From an uncultured Alistipes sp. (GTDB taxonomy: Bacteria > Bacteroidota > Bacteroidia > Bacteroidales > Rikenellaceae): a DNA stretch of 12,411 bases. Position numbers and translations under genes: made by a program. The stretch covers positions 1 through 12,411 of the forward strand of contig CAMWYI010000040.1 of the NCBI GenBank assembly GCA_947178455.1. The letters run 5' to 3'. The notes beneath the pieces were generated by a model. That model worked only from the letters and a program-made list of their open reading frames with translations. It ran no database searches and was not told where the DNA came from. Below are positions 6,392 through 12,411 of this stretch, piece by piece. Position 1 is the first letter of the stretch; each line of letters begins with the position of its first letter.

Positions 6392-8314
6392 TTAGTCTTG
6401 CAGGTCTTCGAGCCATGCCGTTGCCCAAGCATCCGACGGCATGCGCCAGTCGCCGCGCGGCGAGAGGGCTACCGACCCGACTTTCGGGCCGTCGGGCATC
6501 GCCGAACGTTTGAACTGCTGGGCGAAGAACCGCCGGAAAAAGACGGTCAGCCATTTGCGGACGGTCGTCCGGTCGTAGGTGTCGCGGAATGCCTGTTCGG
6601 CCAGCAGCTGGATTTTGGCCGGACGGTACCCCGCCCGCACGAAGTGATAAAGGAAAAAGTCGTGCAGTTCGTAGGGGCCGACCAAATCTTCGGTTTTTTG
6701 GGCGATGCGGCCCTCCGCATCGGCCGGCAGCAGTTCGGGGCTGACAGGCGTATCGACGATGTCGAGCAGCGTCGCGCGAATGGCGGCATTGGCTTCGGTT
6801 TCGGCCGCCCACCGCACCAAATGGCGCACCAGCGTCTTGGGAACCGACGCATTGACGCCGTACATCGACATCTGGTCGCCGTTGTAGGTCGCCCAGCCGA
6901 GCGCCAGTTCGCTCAAATCGCCCGTTCCGACGACCAATCCGCCTTCCATGTTGGCCACGTCCATCAGGATTTGCGTGCGTTCGCGGGCCTGCGCATTCTC
7001 GTAAGCCGCCGAACGGTCGTTCGGGTCGAGACCTATATCGGAAAAGTGTTGTTCGCAGGCTTTGCCGATAGGGATTTCGCGCGCCGTGACGCCCAGTCCC
7101 TGCATCAGTTCGAGGGCATTGGTGTGGGTGCGGCCCGTCGTGCCGAATCCCGGCATCGTGATGCCGATGATGCCTTGGCGGTCGAGGCCGAGCAAGTCGA
7201 ACGTGTGGGCCGTCACGAGCAGGGCCAGCGTCGAGTCGAGTCCGCCCGAAATACCGATGACGGCTTTTGTGCAGCGGGTGTGCTCCAACCGGAGGGCCAA
7301 TCCGTGCGCTTGGATGCGGTAGATTTCTTCGCAGCGTTCGGCCCGCAGCGCCGCGTCTTGCGGCACGAACGGCATCGGGTCGATGTCGCGGTCGAGTGCG
7401 GCGGCACGCAGGCCTTCGGGCACCTCCATTTCGATGACCGTGTTCGCGGTCGTCGCTTCGTGCAGGCGGAACGAGGTGTTGCGGCGTCGCTCGAATTCCA
7501 ACCGTTCGATATCCACGTCGGCCACCGTGAGCCGTTCTTCGAGCGAAAAGCGCTGGGATTCGCGCAGAATCGTGCCGTTTTCGGCAATCAGGGCGTTGCC
7601 CGCGAAGACGAGGTCGGTCGACGATTCGCCGTATCCGGCCGAACAGTAGACATAGGCCGTGTGCGTGCGGGCCGAGTGCTGGGCCACTAACCGACGCAGG
7701 TAGGCGTATTTGCCGACCCCTTCGGGCGAAGCCGAAAGGTTGAACACGACTTTGGCACCGTTCAACGCCAACTGCGACGAGGGCGGAATGGCCGTCCACA
7801 AATCTTCGCAGATTTCCACGCCGAACTCCGTGCCGTTGACCTCGAAAGTCAGGTCGGCCCCGAAATCGGCCGTTTGTCCGGCGGCGCGCATCGTCTCTTC
7901 GGTGATGCCGGCACCCGACGCGAACCAGCGTTGTTCGTAAAATTCGCCGTAATTCGGAATATAGGTCTTGGGTACGACGCCCAGTATGCGGCCTTGTGCA
8001 ATGACAGCGGCGCAGTTGTAGAGCGTCGAGCCGTGACGCAGCGGCACGCCGACGATGAGCGTCAGCGGCAGTTTGCGCGAGGCTTTGGCGATTTCGGCCA
8101 GTGCATTTTCGGCCGCATCGAGCAGCGTGGCCTGCAAAAAGAGGTCGCCGCACGTGTAGGCCGTCACGGCCAGTTCGGGGAAGACGACGATTTCGACTCC
8201 GCGCTGGGCGGCCTGTTCGGCCATAGCGACGATGCGTTCGGCGTTGGCCGTGCAATCGGCGACCCGCACCTGCGGAATGGCCGCCGCGACTTTCAGAAAT
8301 CCGAAGTTGTCCAT
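6392..8314 (-). CDS. nadE: Glutamine-dependent NAD(+) synthetase
   Basis: Makes NAD from deamido-NAD, ATP and glutamine-derived ammonia, the last step of NAD synthesis, in the cytosol. The 640 aa form the two-domain glutamine-using version. An N-terminal nitrilase-type amidohydrolase (about 5-290) carries the catalytic triad Glu47 (VVFPELAV), Lys116 (VPKTYIPNYGEF) and Cys169 (GVEICEDLW). A C-terminal synthetase (about 325-640) carries the ATP pyrophosphatase loop SGGLDST (356-362), GFGTTGRTHTNA (389-400) and GTGDLSELALGWATYNGD (463-480). All key residues are present, so glutamine should be the native nitrogen donor. The start lies 4 bp after the pepT stop, a strong sign of co-transcription. 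The ending WLEDLQD is close to the family's normal end. Confidence 0.97.
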   Translation of the reverse strand: MDNFGFLKVAAAIPQVRVADCTANAERIVAMAEQAAQRGVEIVVFPELAVTAYTCGDLFLQATLLDAAENALAEIAKASRKLPLTLIVGVPLRHGSTLYNCAAVIAQGRILGVVPKTYIPNYGEFYEQRWFASGAGITEETMRAAGQTADFGADLTFEVNGTEFGVEICEDLWTAIPPSSQLALNGAKVVFNLSASPEGVGKYAYLRRLVAQHSARTHTAYVYCSAGYGESSTDLVFAGNALIAENGTILRESQRFSLEERLTVADVDIERLEFERRRNTSFRLHEATTANTVIEMEVPEGLRAAALDRDIDPMPFVPQDAALRAERCEEIYRIQAHGLALRLEHTRCTKAVIGISGGLDSTLALLVTAHTFDLLGLDRQGIIGITMPGFGTTGRTHTNALELMQGLGVTAREIPIGKACEQHFSDIGLDPNDRSAAYENAQARERTQILMDVANMEGGLVVGTGDLSELALGWATYNGDQMSMYGVNASVPKTLVRHLVRWAAETEANAAIRATLLDIVDTPVSPELLPADAEGRIAQKTEDLVGPYELHDFFLYHFVRAGYRPAKIQLLAEQAFRDTYDRTTVRKWLTVFFRRFFAQQFKRSAMPDGPKVGSVALSPRGDWRMPSDAWATAWLEDLQD

Positions 8315-8318
8315 AGCG

Positions 8319-9536
8319 TTATTCGCTCCAAAGCGTTGCGAGGTTCAGAATGACCTGCTGCGCTTTGCGCATGGTGGTCAGCGAGCAGTACTCGAATTTG
8401 CCGTGAAAGTTCATACCGCCCGTGAAGAGGTTGGGGCAGGGCAGGCCCATGAACGACAGCCGTGCGCCGTCCGTGCCGCCGCGAATCGGGCGCACGAGGG
8501 GTTTGACACCGGCCATTTCCATGGCTTTCAGGGCCTTGTCGATGACTTGCGGATGCGGTTCGACCATTTTGCGCATGTTGAAGTACTGGTCTTTCAGCGT
8601 CAGGTGCAGCACGTCGTCGCCGTACTTCTTTTTCAGCAGGTCGACGCACGACCACATGAATACCTTGCGAGTCTCGAACCGGTCGGCATCGTGGTCGCGG
8701 ATGATGTAGCTCACCGTCGCTTTTTCGACCGTGCCGTTGAGCCCGACGCAGTGATAGAACCCTTCGTAGCCTTCGGTGTGCTCCGGCCGTTCCGATTCGG
8801 GAAGCAGCCGTTGCAGGTCGCACGCCACCTCGATAGCATTTATCATCTTGTTCTTGGCATAGCCCGGATGCACGTTGCGCCCTTGAATCTCGATTTTCGC
8901 ACTCGCGGCGTTGAAATTCTCGTATTCCAGTTCGCCCTCCATACCGCCGTCGACCGTGTAGGCGAAGTCGGCCCCGAACGCCTTGACGTCGAAGAAATCG
9001 ACGCCTCGTCCGACCTCCTCGTCGGGCGTGAAGCCGATGCGGATTTTGCCGTGTTTCACTTCGGGGTGGGTCAGCAGGTATTCGGCCACCGTCATGATTT
9101 CCGCCACACCGGCTTTGTCGTCGGCGCCCAACAGCGTCGTGCCGTCGGTGTGGATGAGCGTGTGGCCCTTGAAGAACGTCAGTTCAGGAAACTCCGCCAC
9201 GTGCATCGTCAGCTGACCGTTCAGCACGATGTCGCCGCCGTCGTACTCCTCGATGATGCGGGGCTTGACCCCCGCACCGCTCATGTCGGGCGACGTGTCG
9301 ACGTGGGCGATGAATCCGATGACCGGTGCTTGTTCCAGACCCGCTGTCGCCGGAATCGTGCCCATGACATAACCGTACCGGTCCATCGTGACTTCGGTCA
9401 TGCCGAGCATCTGCATCTCGTCGCGCAGGGCTTCGAGCAGCACTTTCTGCTTCTCGGTCGAGGGAAACGTCGTGCTCTCCTCCGACGATTGGGTGTCGTA
9501 GGAGACGTATTTCAAAAAACGCTCTTTCAGTTCCAT
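8319..9536 (-). CDS. pepT: Peptidase T (tripeptide aminopeptidase, M20 family)
   Basis: A cytosolic dinuclear-zinc aminopeptidase that removes the N-terminal residue from tripeptides. The 405-aa length fits the family (E. coli PepT is 408 aa). The metal and catalytic residues can be read directly: His78 and catalytic Asp80 in AHVDTSPD, bridging Asp140 in LLGADDKAG, catalytic Glu173 and ligand Glu174 in TPDEEVGRG, Asp196 in YTVDGGMEGE, and His378 in GGMNFHGKFE. GRNVHPG (219-225) and RPIRGGTDGARLS (349-361) are also family-typical. It starts 12 bp after the OPT transporter stop and ends 4 bp before nadE. The pairing with a peptide importer suggests that imported oligopeptides are broken down here. 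Confidence 0.97.
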   Translation of the reverse strand: MELKERFLKYVSYDTQSSEESTTFPSTEKQKVLLEALRDEMQMLGMTEVTMDRYGYVMGTIPATAGLEQAPVIGFIAHVDTSPDMSGAGVKPRIIEEYDGGDIVLNGQLTMHVAEFPELTFFKGHTLIHTDGTTLLGADDKAGVAEIMTVAEYLLTHPEVKHGKIRIGFTPDEEVGRGVDFFDVKAFGADFAYTVDGGMEGELEYENFNAASAKIEIQGRNVHPGYAKNKMINAIEVACDLQRLLPESERPEHTEGYEGFYHCVGLNGTVEKATVSYIIRDHDADRFETRKVFMWSCVDLLKKKYGDDVLHLTLKDQYFNMRKMVEPHPQVIDKALKAMEMAGVKPLVRPIRGGTDGARLSFMGLPCPNLFTGGMNFHGKFEYCSLTTMRKAQQVILNLATLWSE

Positions 9537-9548
9537 AATGTCGCTTTT

Positions 9549-11552
9549 TTATTCATCTTTTTTCGCTTGCAGCGTGTGCCACGTCATGTAGACGGCCAGC
9601 GCCACGTACATCGCCAGCCCCGTCCATTCGGCGGCGTTCGACGATGCCCAGCCCGAAATTTTCCAGTCCACTTCGCAGTAAGTCAGCAGCGCGCTGACAA
9701 CACCCAGCAACGCACCGCCGGCGATGAAACCCGACGCAATCAGCGTACCGCGATCGAAACGGGCTTTGTTCAGGGCCTTGTCCTGCGAACGGTTCGAGAC
9801 GAACCATGCAATCAGACCGCCCACGACGAGCGGAGCGTTCAGCTCCATAGGGATGAACATGCCCAGCGCGAAAGCCAGTGCCGGAACGCCTATCGACGTA
9901 AGTACCAATGCCAATGCCGCACCGCAGAAATAGAGCATCCAAGGGGTTTGTCCGCCGGTCATCAGCGGCTGGATGACCGCCGCCATGGCATTGGCCTGCG
10001 GAGCGACCAGCGCGCCTTCGCCGACGAAACCGAACGTCTTGTTGAGGATAATCATCACACCGGCGACGGTCGCTGCGGCGACGAACGTGCCGAGGAATTT
10101 CCACGTCTCCTGCTTGCGGGGCGTCGTGCCGAGCCAGTAGCCGATTTTGAGGTCGGTGATGAATCCTCCGGCCATCGAAAGGGCCGTGCAGACCACGCCG
10201 CCGATAATCAGCGCGGCGGTCATGCCGGTCGTGCCGTTCAGCCCGACGCTCGCCAGCACGAGCGAGGCCAGAATCAACGTCATCAGCGTCATGCCCGACA
10301 CTGGGTTCGTGCCGACGATTGCAATGGCGTTGGCCGCTACGGTAGTGAACAGAAATGCGATGACGAAGACGATGAGAATAGCCGTGACGGACTGCACCCA
10401 GCCGTCCAGCAGTCCGAAGTGGAAGAAGACGAAAATGCAGACCAGTGTGGCGATGAGAATCGAGAGTACACGCTTCATCGAGAGGTCGCGTTGCGTGCGT
10501 TCGACGGCGGGTGCCGCACCGCTTTTGCCGCCGAACTCCGATACGGCCAGCCCTACGGCCTGCCGGATAATGCTCGACTGGCGGACGATGCCGATGATAC
10601 CCGCCATAGCGATGCCGCCGATGCCGATCGGTTTGCCGATGAATGCGAACAGATTTTCGGGTGTGAACAGTGCTTGCGGATCGGCCAGCAGGTCGGCGCG
10701 CGTCACGCCCAAGAGCGAGGCCATTGCCGCAGGGTCGATGCTCTCGGCGAGCGACCCGACGAGCGGCACGATGAGGAACCACACCAGACACGAACCGGCC
10801 GTGATAATCATGGCGTATTTCAGTCCGATGATGTAGCCCAGTCCGAGGACGGCGGCCGAGGTGTTCAGTCCGAATACCACTTTGAATTTGTCGGCTGCGA
10901 CTTGTCCCCACGTGCAGATGCGGGTCGAAACCGATTCGGTCCACAGCCCGAACGTTCCGACTGCGAAGTCGTAAAGACCGCCCACGAGCCCTGCGACGGC
11001 CAGCAATTTGGCTTGGTTGCCGCCCTTTTCGCCCGATACGAGCACTTCGGTCGTGGCCGTAGCTTCGGGGAACGGGTATTTGCCGTGCATCTCCTTGACG
11101 AAGTATTTGCGGAACGGAATCAGCAGCAGGATACCCAGCAGTCCGCCGAACAGCGACGAGAGGAACACCTGCCAGAATGCGGCGTCCAGTCCGAGAATAT
11201 AGAGCGCCGGCAGCGTGAAAATGGCTCCGGCAACGATGACGCCCGACGAAGCCCCGATGGACTGGATGATGACGTTCTGCCCCAACATGTTCTTCTTGCC
11301 CAGTACGTTGCCCATGCCTGCGGCGATAATGGCAATCGGAATCGCGGCCTCGAACACTTGTCCGACTTTCAGTCCGAGAAATGCGGCGGCGGCCGAGAAA
11401 ACGATAGCCATCACGACGCCCATGATGACCGAATAAGGCGTTACCTCGCGGGGCGAGGTCGAAGCGGGCATCAGCGGCGTGTAGGTTTCGCCTGCGTGGA
11501 GTTCCCGATAGGCGTTTTCGGGCAGCGAGATATTTTTCTGATTATCGGACAT
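9549..11552 (-). CDS. OPT-family oligopeptide transporter
   Basis: A 667-aa polytopic inner-membrane protein of the OPT superfamily, whose members take up oligopeptides or metal-peptide complexes, usually with protons. At least a dozen hydrophobic segments are seen, for example 41-62, 96-121, 128-146, 232-262, 361-380, 387-412, 422-437, 445-465, 486-503, 540-569 and 606-624. Family-typical stretches are YPFPEATATTEVL (159-171), GTNPVSGMTLMTLI (414-427), TDLKIGYWLGTTPRKQ (466-481) and FALGMFIPMELNAPLVVGG (561-579). The start at 11552 (MSDNQKN) was chosen because an earlier in-frame Met at 11708 would lie inside the MazG-like gene and its extra 52 residues do not look like protein. The leader just before the ATG is A/T-rich without a Shine-Dalgarno. 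pepT follows after 12 bp. Confidence 0.93.
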   Translation of the reverse strand: MSDNQKNISLPENAYRELHAGETYTPLMPASTSPREVTPYSVIMGVVMAIVFSAAAAFLGLKVGQVFEAAIPIAIIAAGMGNVLGKKNMLGQNVIIQSIGASSGVIVAGAIFTLPALYILGLDAAFWQVFLSSLFGGLLGILLLIPFRKYFVKEMHGKYPFPEATATTEVLVSGEKGGNQAKLLAVAGLVGGLYDFAVGTFGLWTESVSTRICTWGQVAADKFKVVFGLNTSAAVLGLGYIIGLKYAMIITAGSCLVWFLIVPLVGSLAESIDPAAMASLLGVTRADLLADPQALFTPENLFAFIGKPIGIGGIAMAGIIGIVRQSSIIRQAVGLAVSEFGGKSGAAPAVERTQRDLSMKRVLSILIATLVCIFVFFHFGLLDGWVQSVTAILIVFVIAFLFTTVAANAIAIVGTNPVSGMTLMTLILASLVLASVGLNGTTGMTAALIIGGVVCTALSMAGGFITDLKIGYWLGTTPRKQETWKFLGTFVAAATVAGVMIILNKTFGFVGEGALVAPQANAMAAVIQPLMTGGQTPWMLYFCGAALALVLTSIGVPALAFALGMFIPMELNAPLVVGGLIAWFVSNRSQDKALNKARFDRGTLIASGFIAGGALLGVVSALLTYCEVDWKISGWASSNAAEWTGLAMYVALAVYMTWHTLQAKKDE

Positions 11553-11643
11553 TTTTATTGAATTTTTAGGTTTGCAAGGCTCGGGGGAGAAGCGATATTC
11601 CCGCGCCCAACGCACTTGCTTTAATAAAATTTCAGAGCGCGAG

Positions 11644-11970
11644 TTAGCGGTTGTCGCCGCTGCCGGAGATGATGTTCCGTTCCATGCGCGAACGCAGTTT
11701 GTCGACATTCATTTGCGCCACTTCGTCCAGTTCATAGCCCAAGTCGTGCGACAGCGTCGCGCAGTACCACAGCACATCGCCGATTTCTTTCACGATTTCG
11801 CGGCGTTTTTCGTCCGTGAATTCTTCGTGGCCGTCACGGATGACTTTCTTCACTTTGTCGGCTACTTCGCCCGCTTCGCCCGTCAGTCCGAGCGTGGGGT
11901 AGATGATGCGGCGCGTTTCGGGATAGATAGCTGTTTCCAGCGCATGTTTCTGGTATTCGTTGAGTGTCAT
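11644..11970 (-). CDS. MazG-like nucleotide pyrophosphohydrolase
   Basis: A 108-aa, single-domain, all-alpha NTP pyrophosphohydrolase of the MazG/dUTPase superfamily, which cleaves nucleoside triphosphates to monophosphate and pyrophosphate with Mg2+. The two halves of the metal site are plain: ExxE as Glu32-Ala-Gly-Glu35 in GLTGEAGEVADKVKK, and ExxD as Glu62-Ile-Gly-Asp65 in VKEIGDVLWY, spaced as in the family. The size matches the short single-domain kind rather than two-domain E. coli MazG (about 263 aa). Likely roles are removal of non-canonical nucleotides or tuning of nucleotide pools; the substrate cannot be read from sequence. It lies upstream of the OPT gene on the same strand with a 91-bp gap that shows neither a clear terminator nor a consensus promoter, so it may head that transcript. 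Confidence 0.9.
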   Translation of the reverse strand: MTLNEYQKHALETAIYPETRRIIYPTLGLTGEAGEVADKVKKVIRDGHEEFTDEKRREIVKEIGDVLWYCATLSHDLGYELDEVAQMNVDKLRSRMERNIISGSGDNR

Positions 11971-11989
11971 AGCGGATGGATTTTTCCGA

Positions 11990-11997
11990 CAAATTTA
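11990..11997 (-). promoter_or_regulatory. Probable -7 element of the MazG-like gene
   Basis: On the minus strand TAAATTTG (11997-11990) matches TAnnTTTG and lies 20 bp before the ATG, giving a predicted leader of about 15 nt. No TTTG is found at the expected -33 distance (the bases there are CAAG), so the promoter would be weak or activator-dependent. Confidence 0.45.
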
Positions 11998-12004
11998 GCG
12001 ATTT

Positions 12005-12026
12005 TTCGGATAAGTTCTTGTCCGAA
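12005..12026. promoter_or_regulatory. Palindrome TTCGGA-N10-TCCGAA between divergent promoters
   Basis: An inverted repeat (12005-12010 and 12021-12026) lies between the -7 elements of the MazG-like gene and tRNA-Ala, in the space where the -33 regions of both should sit. GATTTTTCGGA (12000-12010) is also nearly repeated as GATTTTTCCGA at 11979-11989, 21 bp away. It could be an operator; no cognate regulator is identified. Confidence 0.35.
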
Positions 12027-12040
12027 TGAAAAATTCGTCT

Positions 12041-12048
12041 TATTTTTG
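12041..12048 (+). promoter_or_regulatory. -7 element for tRNA-Ala
   Basis: TATTTTTG at 12041-12048 fits TAnnTTTG. A partial -33 (CTTG, 12017-12020) lies 20 nt upstream. The predicted start near 12053 leaves a leader of about 44 nt before the mature tRNA. Confidence 0.55.
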
Positions 12049-12096
12049 TCAGCACAAACAAGCGGTTTCGGTATACGCGCCGACTGCTCTCGTTCG

Positions 12097-12172
<76 letters not shown>

Positions 12173-12179
12173 CTTTAAT

Positions 12180-12210
12180 ACGGCACAATGTTTTTGTGCC
12201 GTGTTTTTTT
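12180..12210 (+). terminator. Intrinsic terminator of tRNA-Ala
   Basis: A perfect 9-bp stem ACGGCACAA (12180-12188) / TTGTGCCGT (12194-12202) with a 5-nt loop. One G follows, then seven Ts (12204-12210). It begins seven bases after the CCA end. Confidence 0.9.
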
Positions 12211-12223
12211 ATGAGTATGGTTG

Positions 12224-12264
12224 AAAAAAGCATCGGTCGATTTTCTTAAAATCGACCGATGCTT
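12224..12264 (-). terminator. Intrinsic terminator of tRNA-Leu
   Basis: Two perfectly complementary 17-base arms (12228-12244 and 12248-12264) around a 3-base loop. On the minus strand the stem is followed by a T-run (12229-12224, partly shared with the arm). It begins four bases after the tRNA-Leu CCA end. The plus side has no T-run, so it works for the minus strand. Confidence 0.85.
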
Positions 12265-12268
12265 CGTT

Positions 12269-12356
12269 TGGTGCCCAGGACAAGACTCGAACTTGCACGA
12301 ACTAAACGTTCACTACCCCCTCAAAGTAGCGTGTCTACCAATTTCACCACCTGGGC
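12269..12356 (-). tRNA. tRNA-Leu, anticodon GAG, CCA encoded
   Basis: An 88-nt class II tRNA. The acceptor GCCCAGG/CCTGGGC pairs perfectly. There is a D-arm with TGGTAGACACG, anticodon stem CTACT/GGTAG with loop TTGAGGG and anticodon GAG (12320-12322), and a long variable arm (TGAACGTTTAGTTCG) with its own stem, as expected for leucine tRNA. The T-arm is TGCAAG-TTCGAGT-CTTGT. CCA is encoded at 12271-12269. It reads CUC and CUU codons. Confidence 0.97.
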
Positions 12357-12399
12357 CTGTATTCCGGTGCGACACACATGTCCGCCGGAAACGGGACTG

Positions 12400-12407
12400 C
12401 AAATATA
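12400..12407 (-). promoter_or_regulatory. -7 element for tRNA-Leu
   Basis: On the minus strand TATATTTG (12407-12400) is an exact TAnnTTTG match. The -33 element would lie beyond the window edge. The predicted start near 12395 gives a leader of about 39 nt, which contains a TTCCGG/CCGGAA stem (12362-12367 with 12385-12390). Confidence 0.6.
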
Positions 12408-12411
12408 GAAC

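Noticed and set aside
5930..7690. 586-codon plus-strand open frame opposite nadE
   Set aside because: Same antisense codon-alignment artefact; nadE is intact with all active-site residues and the antisense product shows no recognisable fold or signal.
7755..7775. A sigma-54-like -24/-12 site (TGGCAC...AACGC) on the plus strand
   Set aside because: The GC of the -12 element is out of register and it lies inside nadE on the opposite strand; no other convincing -24/-12 promoter was seen by eye.
8232..11561. A very long open frame (about 1,109 codons) on the plus strand, opposite pepT and the OPT gene
   Set aside because: It is codon-aligned with both minus-strand genes, so a stop would need TTA, CTA or TCA sense codons, which this G/C-rich codon usage avoids. 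The product is rich in R, H, Q and D without domains, and both opposite-strand genes have full catalytic or family motifs.
11572..11605. Weak inverted repeat in the gap between the MazG-like gene and the OPT gene, considered as a terminator
   Set aside because: Only about six imperfect pairs and no T-run on either side.
11553..11708. N-terminal extension of the OPT transporter by 52 residues
   Set aside because: It would overlap the end of the MazG-like gene, and its residues are low-complexity and unlike the family N-terminus, whereas MSDNQKN at 11552 gives a normal start.

Overview
The window comes from a chromosome of the phylum Bacteroidota. The evidence is several matches to the phylum's primary promoter form (TTTG, about 19 nt, TAnnTTTG), starts without Shine-Dalgarno sequences, a DUF4923-type secreted protein, and a TonB-dependent receptor. 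The G/C-rich third codon positions fit an Alistipes/Rikenellaceae-like organism better than Bacteroides proper, but the genus is an inference. Gene density is high: the longest stretch without a gene is about 125 bp (11971-12096), so there is no gap over 300 bp.

Layout. (1) 1-2023, minus strand: a tight three-gene unit read leftward. It holds a secreted, truncated glycoside-hydrolase-family-2-like protein that lacks the catalytic residues, then rlmH (23S rRNA methyltransferase), then the N-terminus of a TonB-dependent receptor that runs off the window. Stop and start codons overlap at both junctions. (2) 2024-2119: two divergent promoters that overlap each other physically. (3) 2120-5706, plus strand: asnS, rpoN (sigma-54) and a PAP2-like membrane protein, ending at a bidirectional terminator at 5715-5755. 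(4) 5771-11552, minus strand: an apparent four-gene operon read leftward, with gaps of 12, 4 and 15 bp. Its order is an OPT-family oligopeptide transporter, pepT tripeptidase, nadE glutamine-dependent NAD synthetase, and a secreted DUF4923-type protein. (5) 11644-11970, minus strand: a MazG-like nucleotide pyrophosphohydrolase, possibly the promoter-proximal gene of the same transcript. (6) 12097-12356: convergent tRNA-Ala(GGC) on plus and tRNA-Leu(GAG) on minus, with two strong terminators between them.

Functional reading. The OPT-pepT pair makes sense as peptide import followed by cytosolic tripeptide cleavage; nadE and the DUF4923-type gene are riders with no obvious metabolic tie. asnS-rpoN-PAP2-like is a housekeeping and regulatory cluster. 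No phage, insertion sequence, CRISPR array, defence system or biosynthetic cluster is visible. I do not see a convincing new multi-gene system. The best leads are the GH2 pseudoenzyme fused by overlap to rlmH, the promoter-overlap regions (one with a palindrome and spaced repeats), the divergent PAP2-like protein, and the unexplained DUF4923-type secreted protein at the end of the peptide-transporter operon.
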